Assembly: GCF_018866345.1 (NCBI RefSeq)
Contig: NZ_CP076443.1
Location: 333,501 to 397,500, forward strand
Direction: 5' to 3'
Source of the DNA: Gemella sp. zg-570
GTDB taxonomy: Bacteria; Bacillota; Bacilli; Staphylococcales; Gemellaceae
Length of the DNA stretch: 64,000 bases
Shown in pieces: positions 28,790-39,868 of this stretch (its first letter is position 1; each line of letters begins with the position of its first letter). The position numbers and the translations under genes were made by a program. The notes under the pieces were generated by a model. That model was not told where the DNA came from, did not search any database, and saw only the letters and a list, made by a program, of their open reading frames with translations.

Positions 28790-28818
28790 TTGACATTGTA
28801 ATAGAAATAGTGTATATT
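28790..28818 (+). promoter_or_regulatory. Promoter of rplJ-rplL
   Basis: Perfect TTGACA at 28790-28795 and TATATT at 28813-28818, spaced by 17 bases. Confidence 0.8.
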
Positions 28819-28825
28819 ATCTAAA

Positions 28826-28975
28826 GTCAGTTTAAAATGTACCTAAGACAGTAGGGAACGAAAGTTTTAATAATCCTACCGAGGACGATAATAAAAAGAG
28901 TATTATGTTATGCCTTTTTGTGTGTTCTCGCATGCAGAAAGGTTCTTTTATTGGTACAATGAGATTGATAAATCT
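28826..28975 (+). ncRNA. L10 leader (ribosomal protein autoregulatory leader)
   Basis: The roughly 150-base untranslated leader between the promoter and rplJ carries the conserved core of the bacterial L10 leader: TACCTAAGACAGTAGG, then AATCCTACCGAGG, and the downstream stem containing TGCCTTTTTGTGTG and GCAGAAAGG. The L10(L12)4 complex binds this kink-turn-containing RNA to repress its own operon in Bacillus and E. coli; that function is family knowledge. Confidence 0.85.
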
Positions 28976-28992
28976 AATTAGGAGGAAATTCA

Positions 28993-29493
28993 ATGTCAAA
29001 AGCTATTGAGAGAAAACAAGAACTTGTAAACCAAATTGCAGAAGAAATTAAAGCAAGTTCATCAATCGTTATCGCTGATTATCGTGGTCTCAATGTTGCT
29101 GAAGTAACAGAACTACGTAACAATATGCGTAACGAAGGGTTAACATTTAAAGTTTACAAAAACTCATTAGTACGTCGAGCTATGGAACAAGCAGGAATTG
29201 AGGGGTTAAATGAAGTATTAACTGGACCAAATGCCATTGCTTTTTCAAGTGAAGATGTAGTTGCACCAGCCAGAGTTCTGAATGATTTTGCTAAAAATCA
29301 TGAAAACCTTGAATTAAAAGCAGGTGTAATCGAAGGTAAAGTAGCTTTGTTAGATGAAGTTAAAGCTATCGCAACATTACCAAGCAAGGAAGGATTACTT
29401 TCTATGCTATTATCTGTATTAACAGCACCAATGAGAAATACTGCTTTAGCAGTTAAGGCTGTTGCAGACCAAAAAGCTGAACAAGAAGCTTAA
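28993..29493 (+). CDS. rplJ: 50S ribosomal protein L10
   Basis: Base of the L12 stalk on the 50S subunit. The 166-residue protein has the N-terminal rRNA-binding domain ([42 protein letters not shown]) and the C-terminal helix [20 protein letters not shown] that binds L12 dimers. AGGAGG precedes the ATG and the L10 leader lies upstream. rplL follows after 43 bases. In most Firmicutes rplK-rplA sit just upstream; here that position is occupied by purA. Confidence 0.97.
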   Translation: MSKAIERKQELVNQIAEEIKASSSIVIADYRGLNVAEVTELRNNMRNEGLTFKVYKNSLVRRAMEQAGIEGLNEVLTGPNAIAFSSEDVVAPARVLNDFAKNHENLELKAGVIEGKVALLDEVKAIATLPSKEGLLSMLLSVLTAPMRNTALAVKAVADQKAEQEA

Positions 29494-29536
29494 TAAAAAA
29501 TAAAAATTACTTATACACAATCGGAGGAAAATTATA

Positions 29537-29899
29537 ATGACTAAAGAACAAATTTTAGAAGCTATCAAAGCTATGTCAGTTTTAGAGTTAAACGACCTAG
29601 TAAAAGCAATTGAAGAAGAGTTTGGAGTAACTGCGGCTGCACCTGTAGCTGTTGTAGCTGGTGCTGGAGTTGCTGATGTAGAAGAAAAAACTGAATTTGA
29701 TGTAGTATTAGTTGCTACTGGAGACCAAAAAATTAAAGTAATCAAAGTTGTTCGTGAAATCACTGGCGACGGGCTAAAAGAAGCTAAAGAAAAAGTTGAC
29801 GGTGCACCATCAACTCTTAAAGAAGGAGTTTCTAAAGAAGAAGCAGAAGAAATTAAAGCTAAATTAGAAGAAGTTGGAGCTTCAGTAGAAGTTAAATAA
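29537..29899 (+). CDS. rplL: 50S ribosomal protein L7/L12
   Basis: Multicopy stalk protein that recruits translational GTPases. The 120 residues divide into an N-terminal dimerisation domain ([20 protein letters not shown]), the Ala/Val-rich hinge ([19 protein letters not shown]) and the C-terminal domain with [26 protein letters not shown] precedes the ATG. A strong terminator follows, so rpoB is mostly transcribed from its own signals. Confidence 0.97.
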   Translation: MTKEQILEAIKAMSVLELNDLVKAIEEEFGVTAAAPVAVVAGAGVADVEEKTEFDVVLVATGDQKIKVIKVVREITGDGLKEAKEKVDGAPSTLKEGVSKEEAEEIKAKLEEVGASVEVK

Positions 29900-29981
29900 T
29901 TGAATTTTAACTAAAAACTAATTAGATAGATGTAAAAATAACAAATATTCATTAGAATGTATTTAGATGATAATAATATAT

Positions 29982-30026
29982 AGTATATCTCAGATTAGCT
30001 CAGCTAAGCAGAGATATACTTTTTTA
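29982..30026 (+). terminator. Terminator after rplL
   Basis: Stem AGTATATCTC / GAGATATACT around a 19-base loop that itself contains a small GCT/AGC hairpin, followed by TTTTTTAA. Confidence 0.88.
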
Positions 30027-30046
30027 ATTTATGTAGGTGATAATAT

Positions 30047-30643
30047 ATGGAACATTATTATACAAATAATCCTAATTCAAAAAGTAAGGAGCAAATAATA
30101 AGAGGATTTATCAAGGAAAAAGAATATAAATTTATAACGGATAATGGCGTATTTTCTAAAAATGGTGTTGATTTTGGAACGAGAACTTTGCTAGAAAATT
30201 TTAGTAGCCAAAAAACTAGTGCAAAAGTTTGTGATTTGGGTTGTGGTTACGGAGTAGTATCTGTATTTTTAGCTGATAACTACAAAAATTTTTCTTTTAC
30301 CATGATAGATATAAATAAAAGAAGTTTAGAATTATCTGATAAAAATTTGAAATTAAATAAGGTTGAAAATCAAGTAAAATTAATAGAAAATGATGTTCTT
30401 GATAATATAGAAGAAAGTTTTGATATAATTTTAAGCAATCCGCCAATAAGGGCAGGCAAGGAAGTAGTGCATAAAATAATGAAACAAAGTTTTGAATTTC
30501 TTAATACTGATGGAGAGTTGTGGGTAGTCATTCAAAAAAAACAAGGTATGGCAAGTTGTAAAAAATTATTAGAAAATTTATTTAAAGACGTTAAAATTGT
30601 TTCTAGAAACAAGGGATATTATATCCTAAAATCAATAAAATAA
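30047..30643 (+). CDS. RsmC-like class I SAM-dependent methyltransferase
   Basis: A 198-residue methyltransferase equivalent in place and size to Bacillus YbxB, which sits between rplL and rpoB. Motif I CDLGCGYGVVSVFLA binds SAM, and the catalytic SNPPIRAGKE motif is the NPP[FI] signature of N2-guanine RNA methyltransferases. The N-terminal catalytic-inactive half of E. coli RsmC is absent, as usual for the short Gram-positive form. 16S rRNA G1207 is the likely target by homology. The ATG at 30047 has only a weak GTAGGTG ribosome site. Confidence 0.85.
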   Translation: MEHYYTNNPNSKSKEQIIRGFIKEKEYKFITDNGVFSKNGVDFGTRTLLENFSSQKTSAKVCDLGCGYGVVSVFLADNYKNFSFTMIDINKRSLELSDKNLKLNKVENQVKLIENDVLDNIEESFDIILSNPPIRAGKEVVHKIMKQSFEFLNTDGELWVVIQKKQGMASCKKLLENLFKDVKIVSRNKGYYILKSIK

Positions 30644-30644
30644 A

Positions 30645-30673
30645 TTGACTTTAAAAATAAATTATGATAATAT
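30645..30673 (+). promoter_or_regulatory. Probable rpoBC promoter
   Basis: TTGACT at 30645-30650 just after the methyltransferase stop, with TAATAT at 30668-30673, 17 bases apart. It leaves about 125 bases of untranslated leader before rpoB. Confidence 0.5.
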
Positions 30674-30800
30674 GATATATTGCAAGTAATTTATTTAAAA
30701 TTATGAATGAATTATTAAAATTTGTATAAAAAACTATATTTACAGCATTTTATACAAACTTAAAAATCAATGTTATAAAAAATATCGAGGGGTGACACAG

Positions 30801-33800
30801 TTGCAAAAAGTTAAATTTGGTAAACATAGAGAAAGACGTAGTTATGCAAAAATTTCAGAAGCTATAGACCTACCAGACTTAATAGAAATTCAAACTTCGT
30901 CTTACGAGAAATTTTTAGAAACTGGGCTTAAAGAAGTTTTTAGAGATGTTTCTCCTATCGAAGGAAATAATGAAAAATTAAGTTTAGAGTTTATTGACTA
31001 TAAATTAGGAACTCCTAAATACGATATAGACAAAGCAAAAGAACGTGACGTTACATACGCAGCTCCATTAAGAGTTAAAGTTAGGTTGCTAAACAAAGAA
31101 ACAGGCGAAATAAAAGAACAAGAAGTGTTTATGGGAGAATTACCCCTTATGACAGATACTGGTACTTTTATTATCAATGGAGCAGAACGTGTTATAGTTT
31201 CACAATTAGTACGTTCACCATCAGTTTATTTTACTGAAGATGAAAAACTAAAAGTAAAAAATATTTCTAATGCTTATAAAACAACTGTTATACCTAACCG
31301 TGGGGCTTGGTTAGAGTTTGAAAAAGATATTAAGGGATTAGCATTTGCTAGAATAGACAGAACTAGAAAAATACCTTTAACAACACTAATTAGAGCATTA
31401 GGTTTTAATACTGATGAAGAAATTATCAGTTTATTCGGTGAAGATGATGAATTACTAAATACGCTTGAAAAAGATGAAAATAGAGATACAGCAACTGCAT
31501 TAAAAGTCATTTATGATAAATTAAGACCAGGAGAACCTACAAATGTAGAAACAGCTAAAGCGACACTATATGCACGTTTCTTCGACGCTCGCAGATACGA
31601 CTTAGCAAAAGTTGGACGTTATAAATTAAACAATAAGCTAAATGTATCAGAAAGATTAGAAAATCAAGTTTTAGTTGAACCAATAGTTGATACTGAAACA
31701 GGGGAAGTATTAGTAGAAAAAGGTATAAAATTAACAAGAGCAATATTGGATAGTATAAGTAATGAATTAGTGACGACAGCAAATGTTAAAGAGTACTATA
31801 TGAAAGAAAGTTTGGACGGCAAAGATACTTTGAGAATACAATTATTCAAAGTAGTAAATGCTGTAAAAGCTGGAAGTAATTATAAGATTGACGAATTAAC
31901 TAATGACCAAGTCTTACACATAGTAGGTAATGCCAGCCCTGATAAAGATTTAATGACGCTGTCAATAGCTGATATTATTGCAATTATAAACTATTATTTA
32001 CTATTAATAAGAAATAGAAGAAATAGTGATGGTTTTGAATTTGAGTTGATCGGTAATGTTGATGATATTGACCACTTGGGTAATCGTCGTTTGCGTTGTA
32101 TAGGAGAATTATTACAAAATCAAATTCGTGTAGGTATTACTCGTATGGAAAGAGTAGTTCGTGAAAGAATGTCTATCCAAGATTCAGAGGAAATAACACC
32201 GCAACAACTTATTAATGTTCGTCCTGTAACAGCAATAATTAAAGAATTTTTTGGTAGTTCTCAATTATCACAATTTATGGACCAAACAAATCCTTTATCA
32301 GAATTAACGCATAAACGTCGTCTTTCTGCTCTAGGACCTGGTGGTCTAACTCGTGAGAGAGCGGGTATGGAAGTCCGTGACGTTCACTATTCACATTATG
32401 GTCGTATGTGTCCTATCGAAACACCAGAGGGACCAAACATAGGTCTAATCAACTCACTTTCTTCATTTGCAAGAATTAATGAGTTTGGTTTTATAATGAC
32501 ACCATATCGAAAAGTAGAATTTGATAAAAAAGGAAGACCTTATGTAACAGAAGAAGTTTCTTATTTAACAGCAGACCAAGAAGATAAATACGTGGTAGCT
32601 CAATCAAATTCAAATGTCGATAAAAAAGGGTACTTCTTAGATGATGAAGTAGTTTGTAGATTCCGTGGGGATAATACGATTAAACCAAAAGAAATGATGA
32701 ATTATATGGACGTATCTCCAAAACAAGTTGTGTCTGTGGCAACTGCCTGTATTCCATTTTTAGAAAATGACGACTCTAACCGTGCCTTAATGGGTGCCAA
32801 CATGCAGCGTCAAGCAGTGCCTTTGATGACAACAGAAGCACCATTTGTTGGTACTGGTATGGAGCATGTATCAGCTAGAGATTCAGGAGCAGCCGTAGTA
32901 GCAAAATATCCTGGGATTGTTGAATATGTAGATGCAACAAAAATTAAAGTAAAAAGAATTGAAATGTTAGATGGAGAAGAACTTTTAGGTAATGTTGATA
33001 CTTATCAAGTTCATAAGTTTGCACGTTCAAACCACTCTACATCTTATAACCAAAAACCTATTGTTAAAGTTGGATATAGGGTTGATGTAAAAGATATTCT
33101 TGCTGACGGTCCATCTATGGAGAAGGGAGAATTAGCCCTAGGTAAAAATCTAGTAGTAGCCTTTGTCAACTGGGACGGTTATAATTATGAAGATGCCGTT
33201 ATTATGAGTGAAAGACTTGTAAAAGATGATGTGTATACATCTATTCACTTGGAAGAATATGAAACAGAAACTCGTGATACTAAATTAGGTTCTGAAGAAA
33301 TTACTCGTGAAATACCGAATGTTGGAGAAAATGCCCTTAAAAATCTTGATTCAAGGGGGATAATTCGCATTGGAGCTGAAGTAAAAGACGGAGATATTTT
33401 AGTAGGTAAGGTAACTCCTAAAGGGGTAACTGACCAAACACCAGAAGAGAAATTATTGTATGCAATATTTGGTGCTAAATCAAAAGAGGTAAGAGATACA
33501 TCACTAAGAGTACCACATGGTGCTGATGGGGTAGTTGCAGATGTTAAAATATTCAGAAGAGAAGACGGAGCAGAACTAGCTAATGGTGTAAATGAATTAG
33601 TTAGAGTGTTTATCGTTCAAAAAAGAAAAATACGTGTCGGTGATAAAATGGCAGGTCGCCATGGGAATAAAGGGGTTATATCAAATATTTTACCAGAAGA
33701 AGATATGCCTTACTTACCAGATGGAACACCAGTAGATGTTATGTTAAATCCTCTAGGTGTACCTTCTCGTATGAATATCGGACAAGTATTAGAACTTCAT

Positions 33801-34532
33801 TTAGGTATGGCTGCAAAGAAATTAGGAATACACGTTGCCACACCTGTTTTTGACGGAGCAAATGATGATGATGTTTGGTCAACTATTGCAGAAGCAGGTA
33901 TGTCAAAAGATGCTAAAACAGTTCTTTATGACGGGCGAACAGGAGAACCATTTGATAGTCGTGTATCAGTTGGGGTAATGTATATGATTAAACTTGCCCA
34001 CATGGTAGACGACAAACTACACGCACGATCAACGGGCCCTTACTCACTTGTAACTCAACAACCACTTGGAGGTAAAGCTCAATTTGGTGGACAAAGATTT
34101 GGGGAAATGGAGGTATGGGCATTAGAAGCATACGGTGCAGCCTACACACTTCAAGAAATATTAACTTACAAATCAGATGATACTAATGGACGAACAAAAA
34201 CTTATGAAGCAATAGTAAAAGGTGAAAATATACCACGCCCTGGTGTTCCAGAATCATTTAGGGTTCTTATGAAAGAATTACAAGCACTAGGTATGGACTT
34301 TAGAGTTATGGATAGCAACGACAATGAAGTTGACCTTGCTCAAATGGAAATTGCAGATACTATTGAACATCATTCACACCGTAGCATAGAGGAAGTAGAA
34401 GAATCAGCTTCTAAAGAAGAAGAGATTGTGGAAAAAAAAGAAACTTTGGGCTTAGATGCACTACTAGCATCACTAACAAGTGATGAAGATGAATATGCGG
34501 ATATAGAAAAAATCGAAGAAGACTTACAATAA
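30801..34532 (+). CDS. rpoB: DNA-directed RNA polymerase subunit beta
   Basis: Catalytic core subunit of RNA polymerase, about 1243 residues. I place the start at TTG 30801, six bases after GAGGGGTG. The in-frame GTG at 30792 lies inside that ribosome site. Conserved landmarks in order are [30 protein letters not shown], the rifampicin region [20 protein letters not shown] then [51 protein letters not shown] and [20 protein letters not shown]. The rifampicin-contact residues are of the sensitive type. An acidic tail follows. rpoC begins 48 bases later. Confidence 0.97.
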   Translation: MQKVKFGKHRERRSYAKISEAIDLPDLIEIQTSSYEKFLETGLKEVFRDVSPIEGNNEKLSLEFIDYKLGTPKYDIDKAKERDVTYAAPLRVKVRLLNKETGEIKEQEVFMGELPLMTDTGTFIINGAERVIVSQLVRSPSVYFTEDEKLKVKNISNAYKTTVIPNRGAWLEFEKDIKGLAFARIDRTRKIPLTTLIRALGFNTDEEIISLFGEDDELLNTLEKDENRDTATALKVIYDKLRPGEPTNVETAKATLYARFFDARRYDLAKVGRYKLNNKLNVSERLENQVLVEPIVDTETGEVLVEKGIKLTRAILDSISNELVTTANVKEYYMKESLDGKDTLRIQLFKVVNAVKAGSNYKIDELTNDQVLHIVGNASPDKDLMTLSIADIIAIINYYLLLIRNRRNSDGFEFELIGNVDDIDHLGNRRLRCIGELLQNQIRVGITRMERVVRERMSIQDSEEITPQQLINVRPVTAIIKEFFGSSQLSQFMDQTNPLSELTHKRRLSALGPGGLTRERAGMEVRDVHYSHYGRMCPIETPEGPNIGLINSLSSFARINEFGFIMTPYRKVEFDKKGRPYVTEEVSYLTADQEDKYVVAQSNSNVDKKGYFLDDEVVCRFRGDNTIKPKEMMNYMDVSPKQVVSVATACIPFLENDDSNRALMGANMQRQAVPLMTTEAPFVGTGMEHVSARDSGAAVVAKYPGIVEYVDATKIKVKRIEMLDGEELLGNVDTYQVHKFARSNHSTSYNQKPIVKVGYRVDVKDILADGPSMEKGELALGKNLVVAFVNWDGYNYEDAVIMSERLVKDDVYTSIHLEEYETETRDTKLGSEEITREIPNVGENALKNLDSRGIIRIGAEVKDGDILVGKVTPKGVTDQTPEEKLLYAIFGAKSKEVRDTSLRVPHGADGVVADVKIFRREDGAELANGVNELVRVFIVQKRKIRVGDKMAGRHGNKGVISNILPEEDMPYLPDGTPVDVMLNPLGVPSRMNIGQVLELHLGMAAKKLGIHVATPVFDGANDDDVWSTIAEAGMSKDAKTVLYDGRTGEPFDSRVSVGVMYMIKLAHMVDDKLHARSTGPYSLVTQQPLGGKAQFGGQRFGEMEVWALEAYGAAYTLQEILTYKSDDTNGRTKTYEAIVKGENIPRPGVPESFRVLMKELQALGMDFRVMDSNDNEVDLAQMEIADTIEHHSHRSIEEVEESASKEEEIVEKKETLGLDALLASLTSDEDEYADIEKIEEDLQ

Positions 34533-34580
34533 AAACTATGCAAGAATTATTGTTATTAAATAATAAAGGAGGTAGGCTTC

Positions 34581-37500
34581 TTGATAGATGTAAATAATTT
34601 CTCATATATGAAAATCAGTCTAGCTTCTCCAGAGAAAATAAGATCATGGTCTTACGGAGAAGTTACAAAACCAGAAACTATAAATTATAGAACACTAAAA
34701 CCAGAAAATTACGGTCTATTTTGTGAAAAAATATTCGGTCCTACTAAAGATTGGGAATGTGCCTGTGGAAAGTATAAAAGGGTAAGATATAAAAACATAA
34801 AATGTGATAAATGTGGTGTTGACGTTACTTTATCAAAAGTGCGTCGTGAAAGAATGGCTCACTTGGAACTAGCAGCACCTGTAAGTCATATTTGGTATTT
34901 CAAAGGCAGCCCAAGTAGAATGGGTCTATTACTGGACTTAACTCCTAGACAACTGGAAGAAGTAATTTATTTTGCTTCTTATATCGTTATCGATCCAGTA
35001 GAAACAAATTTATTAAAAAAACAAATTATCTCAGAGCGTGAAGTTCGTGAAACAAGAAGTAAGTACGGAGCTAATTCTTTTGTTGCAAAAATGGGAGCTG
35101 AAGCTATTCGTGACTTATTAGAGGAATTAGATTTAGAAAAAGAACTTAAAGATTTAAAAAATGAACTTAAAGAATTAAGTGATAGTAACTATAAATCAGG
35201 GCAAAAAGTTGTAAAACTTATTAAGCGTATAGAAGTTTTTGAAGCATTTAAAAATTCTGGTAACAAACCAGAATGGATGATAATGACTGCATTACCTGTT
35301 ATACCGCCAGAAATTCGTCCTATGGTACAGTTAGACGGTGGTCGTTTTGCTACTTCTGATTTGAATGATTTGTATAGACGTGTTATTAACCGTAATAATC
35401 GTCTTAAAAAATTAATAGAATTAAATGCACCTGGCTTAATAGTGCAAAATGAAAAACGTATGTTACAAGAAGCAGTTGATGCTTTAATTGATAATGGCCG
35501 TAGAGGCCGTCCAGTAACAGGAGCAGGTAATAGAACTTTGAAATCATTATCTAATATGTTAAAAGGAAAACATGGTCGTTTTCGCCAAAATCTATTAGGT
35601 AAACGTGTTGACTACTCAGGTCGTTCTGTTATCGTAGTAGGACCAAATTTAAAAATGTACCAATGTGGACTTCCAAAAGAAATGGCTCTTGAATTATTTA
35701 AACCTTTTGTTATGAGAGAGTTAGTAAAACGTGAATTAGCTAATAATATAAAAAATGCTAAAACACAAATTGAAAAAATGGAAGATCACGTATGGGATAT
35801 TTTAGAAGAGATAATTAAAGAGCATCCAGTTCTTCTTAACCGTGCACCGACTTTACACAGACTAGGTATTCAAGCATTTGAACCAATTTTGGTTGAGGGT
35901 CGTGCGATTAGGTTGCACCCACTTGTTACGACAGCATTCAACGCTGACTTTGATGGAGATCAAATGGCAGTACATGTACCTTTATCAAAAGAGGCACAAG
36001 CAGAAGCTAGAATGTTGATGTTAGCAGCACAAAACATCCTAAACCCTAAAGACGGGAAACCAGTAGTTACACCGTCTCAAGATATGGTATTAGGTAATTA
36101 CTATCTAACACTTGAAAGACCAGGTGCAGTAGGGGAGGGTATGATCTTTAAAGATGCCAACGAAGCTAGTATGGCTTACCAAAATGGTTATATTCATCTA
36201 CATTCAAGAATAGGTATATTTGCAAAATCTTTTAAAAATAAAAATTTCACTCAAGAGCAAAATAAAAAAATACTTATTACAACAATAGGTAAAGTAATAT
36301 TTAATGAAATATTGCCAGAAGAATTTCCTTATTTGAATGAACCAACAAAGGAAAATCTTGAATTAGCATTACCTGACAAATACTTTATTTCAAGTAAAAA
36401 ATTAAAAGACGGTGGTTTAAAAGAATTTATTTCTAAATTAGAACCAGTAACACCATTCAAAAAAGGTTTCTTATCAAAAATAATTTCTGAAATATTTAAT
36501 ATATTCCATATCACAGAAACATCTACCATGTTAGATAGAATGAAAGATTTAGGATTCAAATATTCTTCTCGAGCAGGTATAACTGTTGGGGTTAGTGACG
36601 TATTAGTACTACCTAACAAGTATGAAATTCTTGCCGTTTCACAAAAGAATGTTGATAAGATTATGAACCTATTTAAACGTGGTCTACTAACAGAAGAAGA
36701 AAGATACCAAAACATCATTGCACAGTGGGCAAAAGCAAAAGATATTATTCAAGATCAACTTATGGACTCACTTCCAGCAACGAATCCAATACACATGATG
36801 AGTGATTCGGGAGCTCGTGGTAACGCCTCAAACTTTACACAGTTGGCAGGTATGCGTGGACTTATGGCTTCACCATCTGGAAGAATTATGGAAATGCCAG
36901 TTCGTTCATCGTTTAAAGAAGGATTAACGGTATTAGAATACTTTATTTCTTCACACGGAGCGCGTAAAGGTCTTGCAGATACGGCACTTAAAACAGCCGA
37001 CTCTGGATACCTAACTCGCCGTTTAGTAGACGTTGCTCAAGATGTAATTGTTCGAGAAAAAGATTGTGGAACATCAAGAGGACTAAAAGTTTCGTCACTT
37101 AAAAATGGAACAGATGAAATTGAATCGCTACAAGAACGTTTAGAAGGTCGCTATTCAAAAGAAAATGTTATTAATCCTGATACAGGAGAATTAATAGTAG
37201 CAGAAGGCGAAATGATTACTCTTGACAAAGCAAAAGCAATAGAAAATGCTAGTATTGAAAGTGTCTTAATACGTTCAGCCTTCACATGTAATAGCCGTCA
37301 TGGTGTTTGTGAAAAATGTTACGGTAAAAATTTAGCTACTGGTGAAAAAGTAGAGGTTGGAGAGGCTGTTGGTACAATAGCTGCCCAATCTATCGGAGAG
37401 CCAGGAACACAGCTTACAATGCGTACTTTTCATACTGGAGGGGTTGCAGGAGCAGACATAACTCAAGGTTTACCCCGTATCCAAGAATTATTTGAAGCTA

Positions 37501-38240
37501 GAAATCCAAAAGGTAAAGCCCTAGTTTCAGAAATTGATGGATTAGTTACTAAAGTAGAAATTACTTTCAACCATGTTCGTAGAATATTTGTTGTTAGTGA
37601 CTTAGAAGAAGAAAGAGAATATCAAGATTACGGTGCTAGTCGTCTTCTTGTTAAAGAAGGAGATAGAGTATCTCGTGGTCAAGTATTAACAGAAGGTTCT
37701 ATTGAGCCAAAAGAACTATTAGCTATTGCAGGAATAGAAAGAGTACAAAGTTACTTATTAACAGAAGTACAAAAAGTATATAGGATGCAAGGGGTAGAAA
37801 TAAGTGATAAACACGTTGAGGTAATGGTTCGTCAAATGCTTCGTAAAGTTAGAATTATCAATGCAGGGGATACAGACTTATTACCAGGTTCCTTAGTAGA
37901 TATTCATAGATTTACAGATGAAAATTCTAAAATTTTAGCAAAACGTGGCACTATGGCTACTGCCAAACCTGTAATTTTAGGTATTACAAAAGCATCACTA
38001 GAAACAGAAAGTTTCTTGTCAGCAGCTTCATTCCAAGAAACAACTCGTGTACTAACAGATGCAGCAGTTAAAGGTAAAGAAGATAAACTGATGGGTCTAA
38101 AAGAAAATGTTATAATCGGAAAACTTATTCCAGCTGGAACAGGTATGATGCGTTATAATAATATTTCAATCGACCATTTAGCAAAAATAGAAGAAACAGA
38201 ATTAGATTCAAAAGAAGAATCAGAAGTTTTTGTGGAATAA
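34581..38240 (+). CDS. rpoC: DNA-directed RNA polymerase subunit beta'
   Basis: Catalytic subunit of RNA polymerase, 1219 residues, started by TTG 34581 eight bases after AAAGGAGGT, with LLDVNNF-like sequence as in Bacillus. Landmarks are the zinc-binding [11 protein letters not shown] then [26 protein letters not shown], the active-site Mg loop [12 protein letters not shown], the trigger-loop region with [16 protein letters not shown], and the second zinc site [13 protein letters not shown]. The C-terminal domain ends with [16 protein letters not shown] new promoter for the infC operon begins 12 bases after the stop, with no clear terminator between. Confidence 0.97.
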   Translation: MIDVNNFSYMKISLASPEKIRSWSYGEVTKPETINYRTLKPENYGLFCEKIFGPTKDWECACGKYKRVRYKNIKCDKCGVDVTLSKVRRERMAHLELAAPVSHIWYFKGSPSRMGLLLDLTPRQLEEVIYFASYIVIDPVETNLLKKQIISEREVRETRSKYGANSFVAKMGAEAIRDLLEELDLEKELKDLKNELKELSDSNYKSGQKVVKLIKRIEVFEAFKNSGNKPEWMIMTALPVIPPEIRPMVQLDGGRFATSDLNDLYRRVINRNNRLKKLIELNAPGLIVQNEKRMLQEAVDALIDNGRRGRPVTGAGNRTLKSLSNMLKGKHGRFRQNLLGKRVDYSGRSVIVVGPNLKMYQCGLPKEMALELFKPFVMRELVKRELANNIKNAKTQIEKMEDHVWDILEEIIKEHPVLLNRAPTLHRLGIQAFEPILVEGRAIRLHPLVTTAFNADFDGDQMAVHVPLSKEAQAEARMLMLAAQNILNPKDGKPVVTPSQDMVLGNYYLTLERPGAVGEGMIFKDANEASMAYQNGYIHLHSRIGIFAKSFKNKNFTQEQNKKILITTIGKVIFNEILPEEFPYLNEPTKENLELALPDKYFISSKKLKDGGLKEFISKLEPVTPFKKGFLSKIISEIFNIFHITETSTMLDRMKDLGFKYSSRAGITVGVSDVLVLPNKYEILAVSQKNVDKIMNLFKRGLLTEEERYQNIIAQWAKAKDIIQDQLMDSLPATNPIHMMSDSGARGNASNFTQLAGMRGLMASPSGRIMEMPVRSSFKEGLTVLEYFISSHGARKGLADTALKTADSGYLTRRLVDVAQDVIVREKDCGTSRGLKVSSLKNGTDEIESLQERLEGRYSKENVINPDTGELIVAEGEMITLDKAKAIENASIESVLIRSAFTCNSRHGVCEKCYGKNLATGEKVEVGEAVGTIAAQSIGEPGTQLTMRTFHTGGVAGADITQGLPRIQELFEARNPKGKALVSEIDGLVTKVEITFNHVRRIFVVSDLEEEREYQDYGASRLLVKEGDRVSRGQVLTEGSIEPKELLAIAGIERVQSYLLTEVQKVYRMQGVEISDKHVEVMVRQMLRKVRIINAGDTDLLPGSLVDIHRFTDENSKILAKRGTMATAKPVILGITKASLETESFLSAASFQETTRVLTDAAVKGKEDKLMGLKENVIIGKLIPAGTGMMRYNNISIDHLAKIEETELDSKEESEVFVE

Positions 38241-38252
38241 AAAATAAAACTG

Positions 38253-38281
38253 TTGACAAATATTATAAAAAAATGTACAAT
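38253..38281 (+). promoter_or_regulatory. Promoter of infC-rpmI-rplT
   Basis: Perfect TTGACA at 38253-38258, a 17-base spacer ending in TG, and TACAAT at 38276-38281. Confidence 0.82.
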
Positions 38282-38287
38282 AACAGA

Positions 38288-38432
38288 TATTGAATACGAA
38301 AGTAGAAGCACCAGTTTCTCACCTGCACTCGTTTAGGATGTTAGGTTAGTAATAATTTTAGAATTATTTAGGCTGGATGTATTATGTACATTCAGCCTTT
38401 TGTTTTTATAGTATTTGATGAATTATATAAAT
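38288..38432 (+). ncRNA. L20 / infC leader with attenuator
   Basis: The untranslated leader of infC-rpmI-rplT holds the conserved block GAAGCACCAGTTTCTCACC (38301-38321 region) and CTCGTTTAGGATGTTAGG. A hairpin GGCTGGATGTATTATGTACA paired with TTCAGCC follows, then TTTTGTTTTTAT (about 38370-38408), a transcription attenuator. In Firmicutes, L20 binds such leaders to trigger termination. The match in context and in architecture is good; individual base pairs were not checked computationally. Confidence 0.75.
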
Positions 38433-38446
38433 AGGAGGTGCTGGTC

Positions 38447-38965
38447 ATTAGTAAAGATACTGCACAAATCAATGAAGGGATTAAAGCGAAGGAATTTCTT
38501 TTAATTAGTCAAAATGGGGAACAATTAGGAATTAAAACAAAGTCAGAAGCTATCGAAATCGCATCAAGAATGAATTTAGATGTTGTTATTGTTGCTCCTA
38601 ACGCAAAAACTCCTGTTGCAAAAATAATGAATTATGGTAAATTCAAATTTGAGCAACAGAAAAAAGAAAAAGAAGCCCGTAAAAATCAAAAAATTATTAC
38701 AGTAAAAGAAATTAGATTATCACCAACAATTGATAAACATGATTTTGATACTAAATTAAAAAATGCTAAAAAATTCTTAACAAAAGAAGATAAAGTTAAG
38801 GTAACTATTCGCTTTAAGGGTAGAGCAATCACCCACAAAGAAATTGGACAGAAAGTTTTAGAACAATTTTCTAATGAAGCTAGTGATGTAGCAACTGTCG
38901 AACAAAGGCCTAAAATGGATGGTCGCAGTATGTTTTTAGTCCTAGCACCAAAAAAAGATAAGTAA
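38447..38965 (+). CDS. infC: Translation initiation factor IF-3
   Basis: Binds the 30S subunit, prevents premature 50S joining and proofreads initiator tRNA and start codon. The start is assigned to ATT at 38447, eight bases after AGGAGGTG. The in-frame GTG at 38438 is part of that ribosome site and cannot be used with it. The protein then begins (M/I)[19 protein letters not shown], matching the Bacillus start. The N-domain is followed by the linker [15 protein letters not shown] and the C-domain with [19 protein letters not shown] and [13 protein letters not shown] rare AUU start is the known autoregulatory feature of infC. Confidence 0.95.
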   Translation: MSKDTAQINEGIKAKEFLLISQNGEQLGIKTKSEAIEIASRMNLDVVIVAPNAKTPVAKIMNYGKFKFEQQKKEKEARKNQKIITVKEIRLSPTIDKHDFDTKLKNAKKFLTKEDKVKVTIRFKGRAITHKEIGQKVLEQFSNEASDVATVEQRPKMDGRSMFLVLAPKKDK

Positions 38966-38991
38966 AGGTTTAATATAGGAGGAAATTGATA

Positions 38992-39186
38992 ATGCCAAAA
39001 ATGAAAACTCACCGTGGTTTAGCAAAACGTGTGAAAAGAACAGCAAGCGGAAAATTAAAAAGAAGCCGTGCATATACTTCTCACTGGTTTTCAAGAAAGA
39101 CTACTAAACAAAAACGTCATCTGCGTAAAGCATCATTGGTATCTCGTGGTGATTACAAACGTATTAGAACTTTATTAGTAAAATAA
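38992..39186 (+). CDS. rpmI: 50S ribosomal protein L35
   Basis: A 64-residue basic ribosomal protein beginning [17 protein letters not shown], the standard L35 start. The ATG at 38992 is used, ten bases after AGGAGG; a TTG two codons earlier is ignored. It lies between infC and rplT in the classic operon. Confidence 0.97.
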   Translation: MPKMKTHRGLAKRVKRTASGKLKRSRAYTSHWFSRKTTKQKRHLRKASLVSRGDYKRIRTLLVK

Positions 39187-39244
39187 TATATTAGAGATAA
39201 AGTAAATTTAATTTATTTTATATATTCGTAAGGAGGAATTTGAT

Positions 39245-39604
39245 ATGCCACGTGTTAAAGGTGGAACAGTGACTCGTCGTCGCCGTAAAAAGATTTTAAA
39301 ATTAGCTAAAGGATATTTTGGTTCAAAACATACATTATTTAAAGTTGCAAAACAACAAGTAATGAAATCTGGAATGTATGCTTTCCGTGACCGTCGTCAA
39401 ACAAAACGTAATTTCAGAAGATTATGGATAGTTCGTATTAATGCAGCAGCTAGATTAAATGGAATTTCATACAGCCGTTTAATGAATGGATTAAAAGTTG
39501 CAGGAATTAACATTAACCGTAAAATGTTATCTGAAGTAGCTATTCACGATAGTGTAGCTTTTGCTAATCTTTGTGAACAAGCAAAATCAGCTTTGAATAA
39601 ATAA
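39245..39604 (+). CDS. rplT: 50S ribosomal protein L20
   Basis: A 119-residue 23S-rRNA-binding assembly protein, and the probable regulator of the operon through the leader at 38288-38432. Family sequence starts [21 protein letters not shown], and [20 protein letters not shown] and [18 protein letters not shown] follow. A TAAGGAGG site precedes it. A terminator closes the operon. Confidence 0.97.
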   Translation: MPRVKGGTVTRRRRKKILKLAKGYFGSKHTLFKVAKQQVMKSGMYAFRDRRQTKRNFRRLWIVRINAAARLNGISYSRLMNGLKVAGININRKMLSEVAIHDSVAFANLCEQAKSALNK

Positions 39605-39609
39605 TAAAA

Positions 39610-39669
39610 AAATATGTCCCTGAAAATTAAACACAAAAAAGTGTTTGGTTTTTGGGGATATATTTTTTT
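39610..39669 (+). terminator. Terminator of infC-rpmI-rplT
   Basis: A long imperfect hairpin. An inner perfect stem AAACAC / GTGTTT around six A's is extended by ATATGTCCC / GGGGATATAT, followed by TTTTTTTA. Confidence 0.85.
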
Positions 39670-39766
39670 ATGGTAAGAAAAGAAAAAACAAACTATAAAA
39701 CAAGAAAGTTAGCCTTATTTACAATAAAAGATTATGTATAATTTTAAATAATACAAGAATTATATT

Positions 39767-39812
39767 AAAAAGCATCATTCCTAGTAAAGTATGGTATGAT
39801 GCTTTAATTAAA
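39767..39812. terminator. Hairpin, probable terminator for the minus-strand oxidoreductase
   Basis: Perfect 10-base stem AAAGCATCAT / ATGATGCTTT with a 17-base loop, just beyond the stop of the minus-strand gene. No other feature was seen in 39670-39868. Confidence 0.65.
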
Positions 39813-39868
39813 ATATATTATAATTTAACTGTCTAATTTAAAGGAATATGTTCTTGGTTTGCTACATT

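Noticed and set aside
30792-30800. GTG 30792 as the rpoB start
   Set aside because: The GTG lies within the GAGGGGTG ribosome site; TTG 30801 has correct spacing and gives the usual N-terminus.
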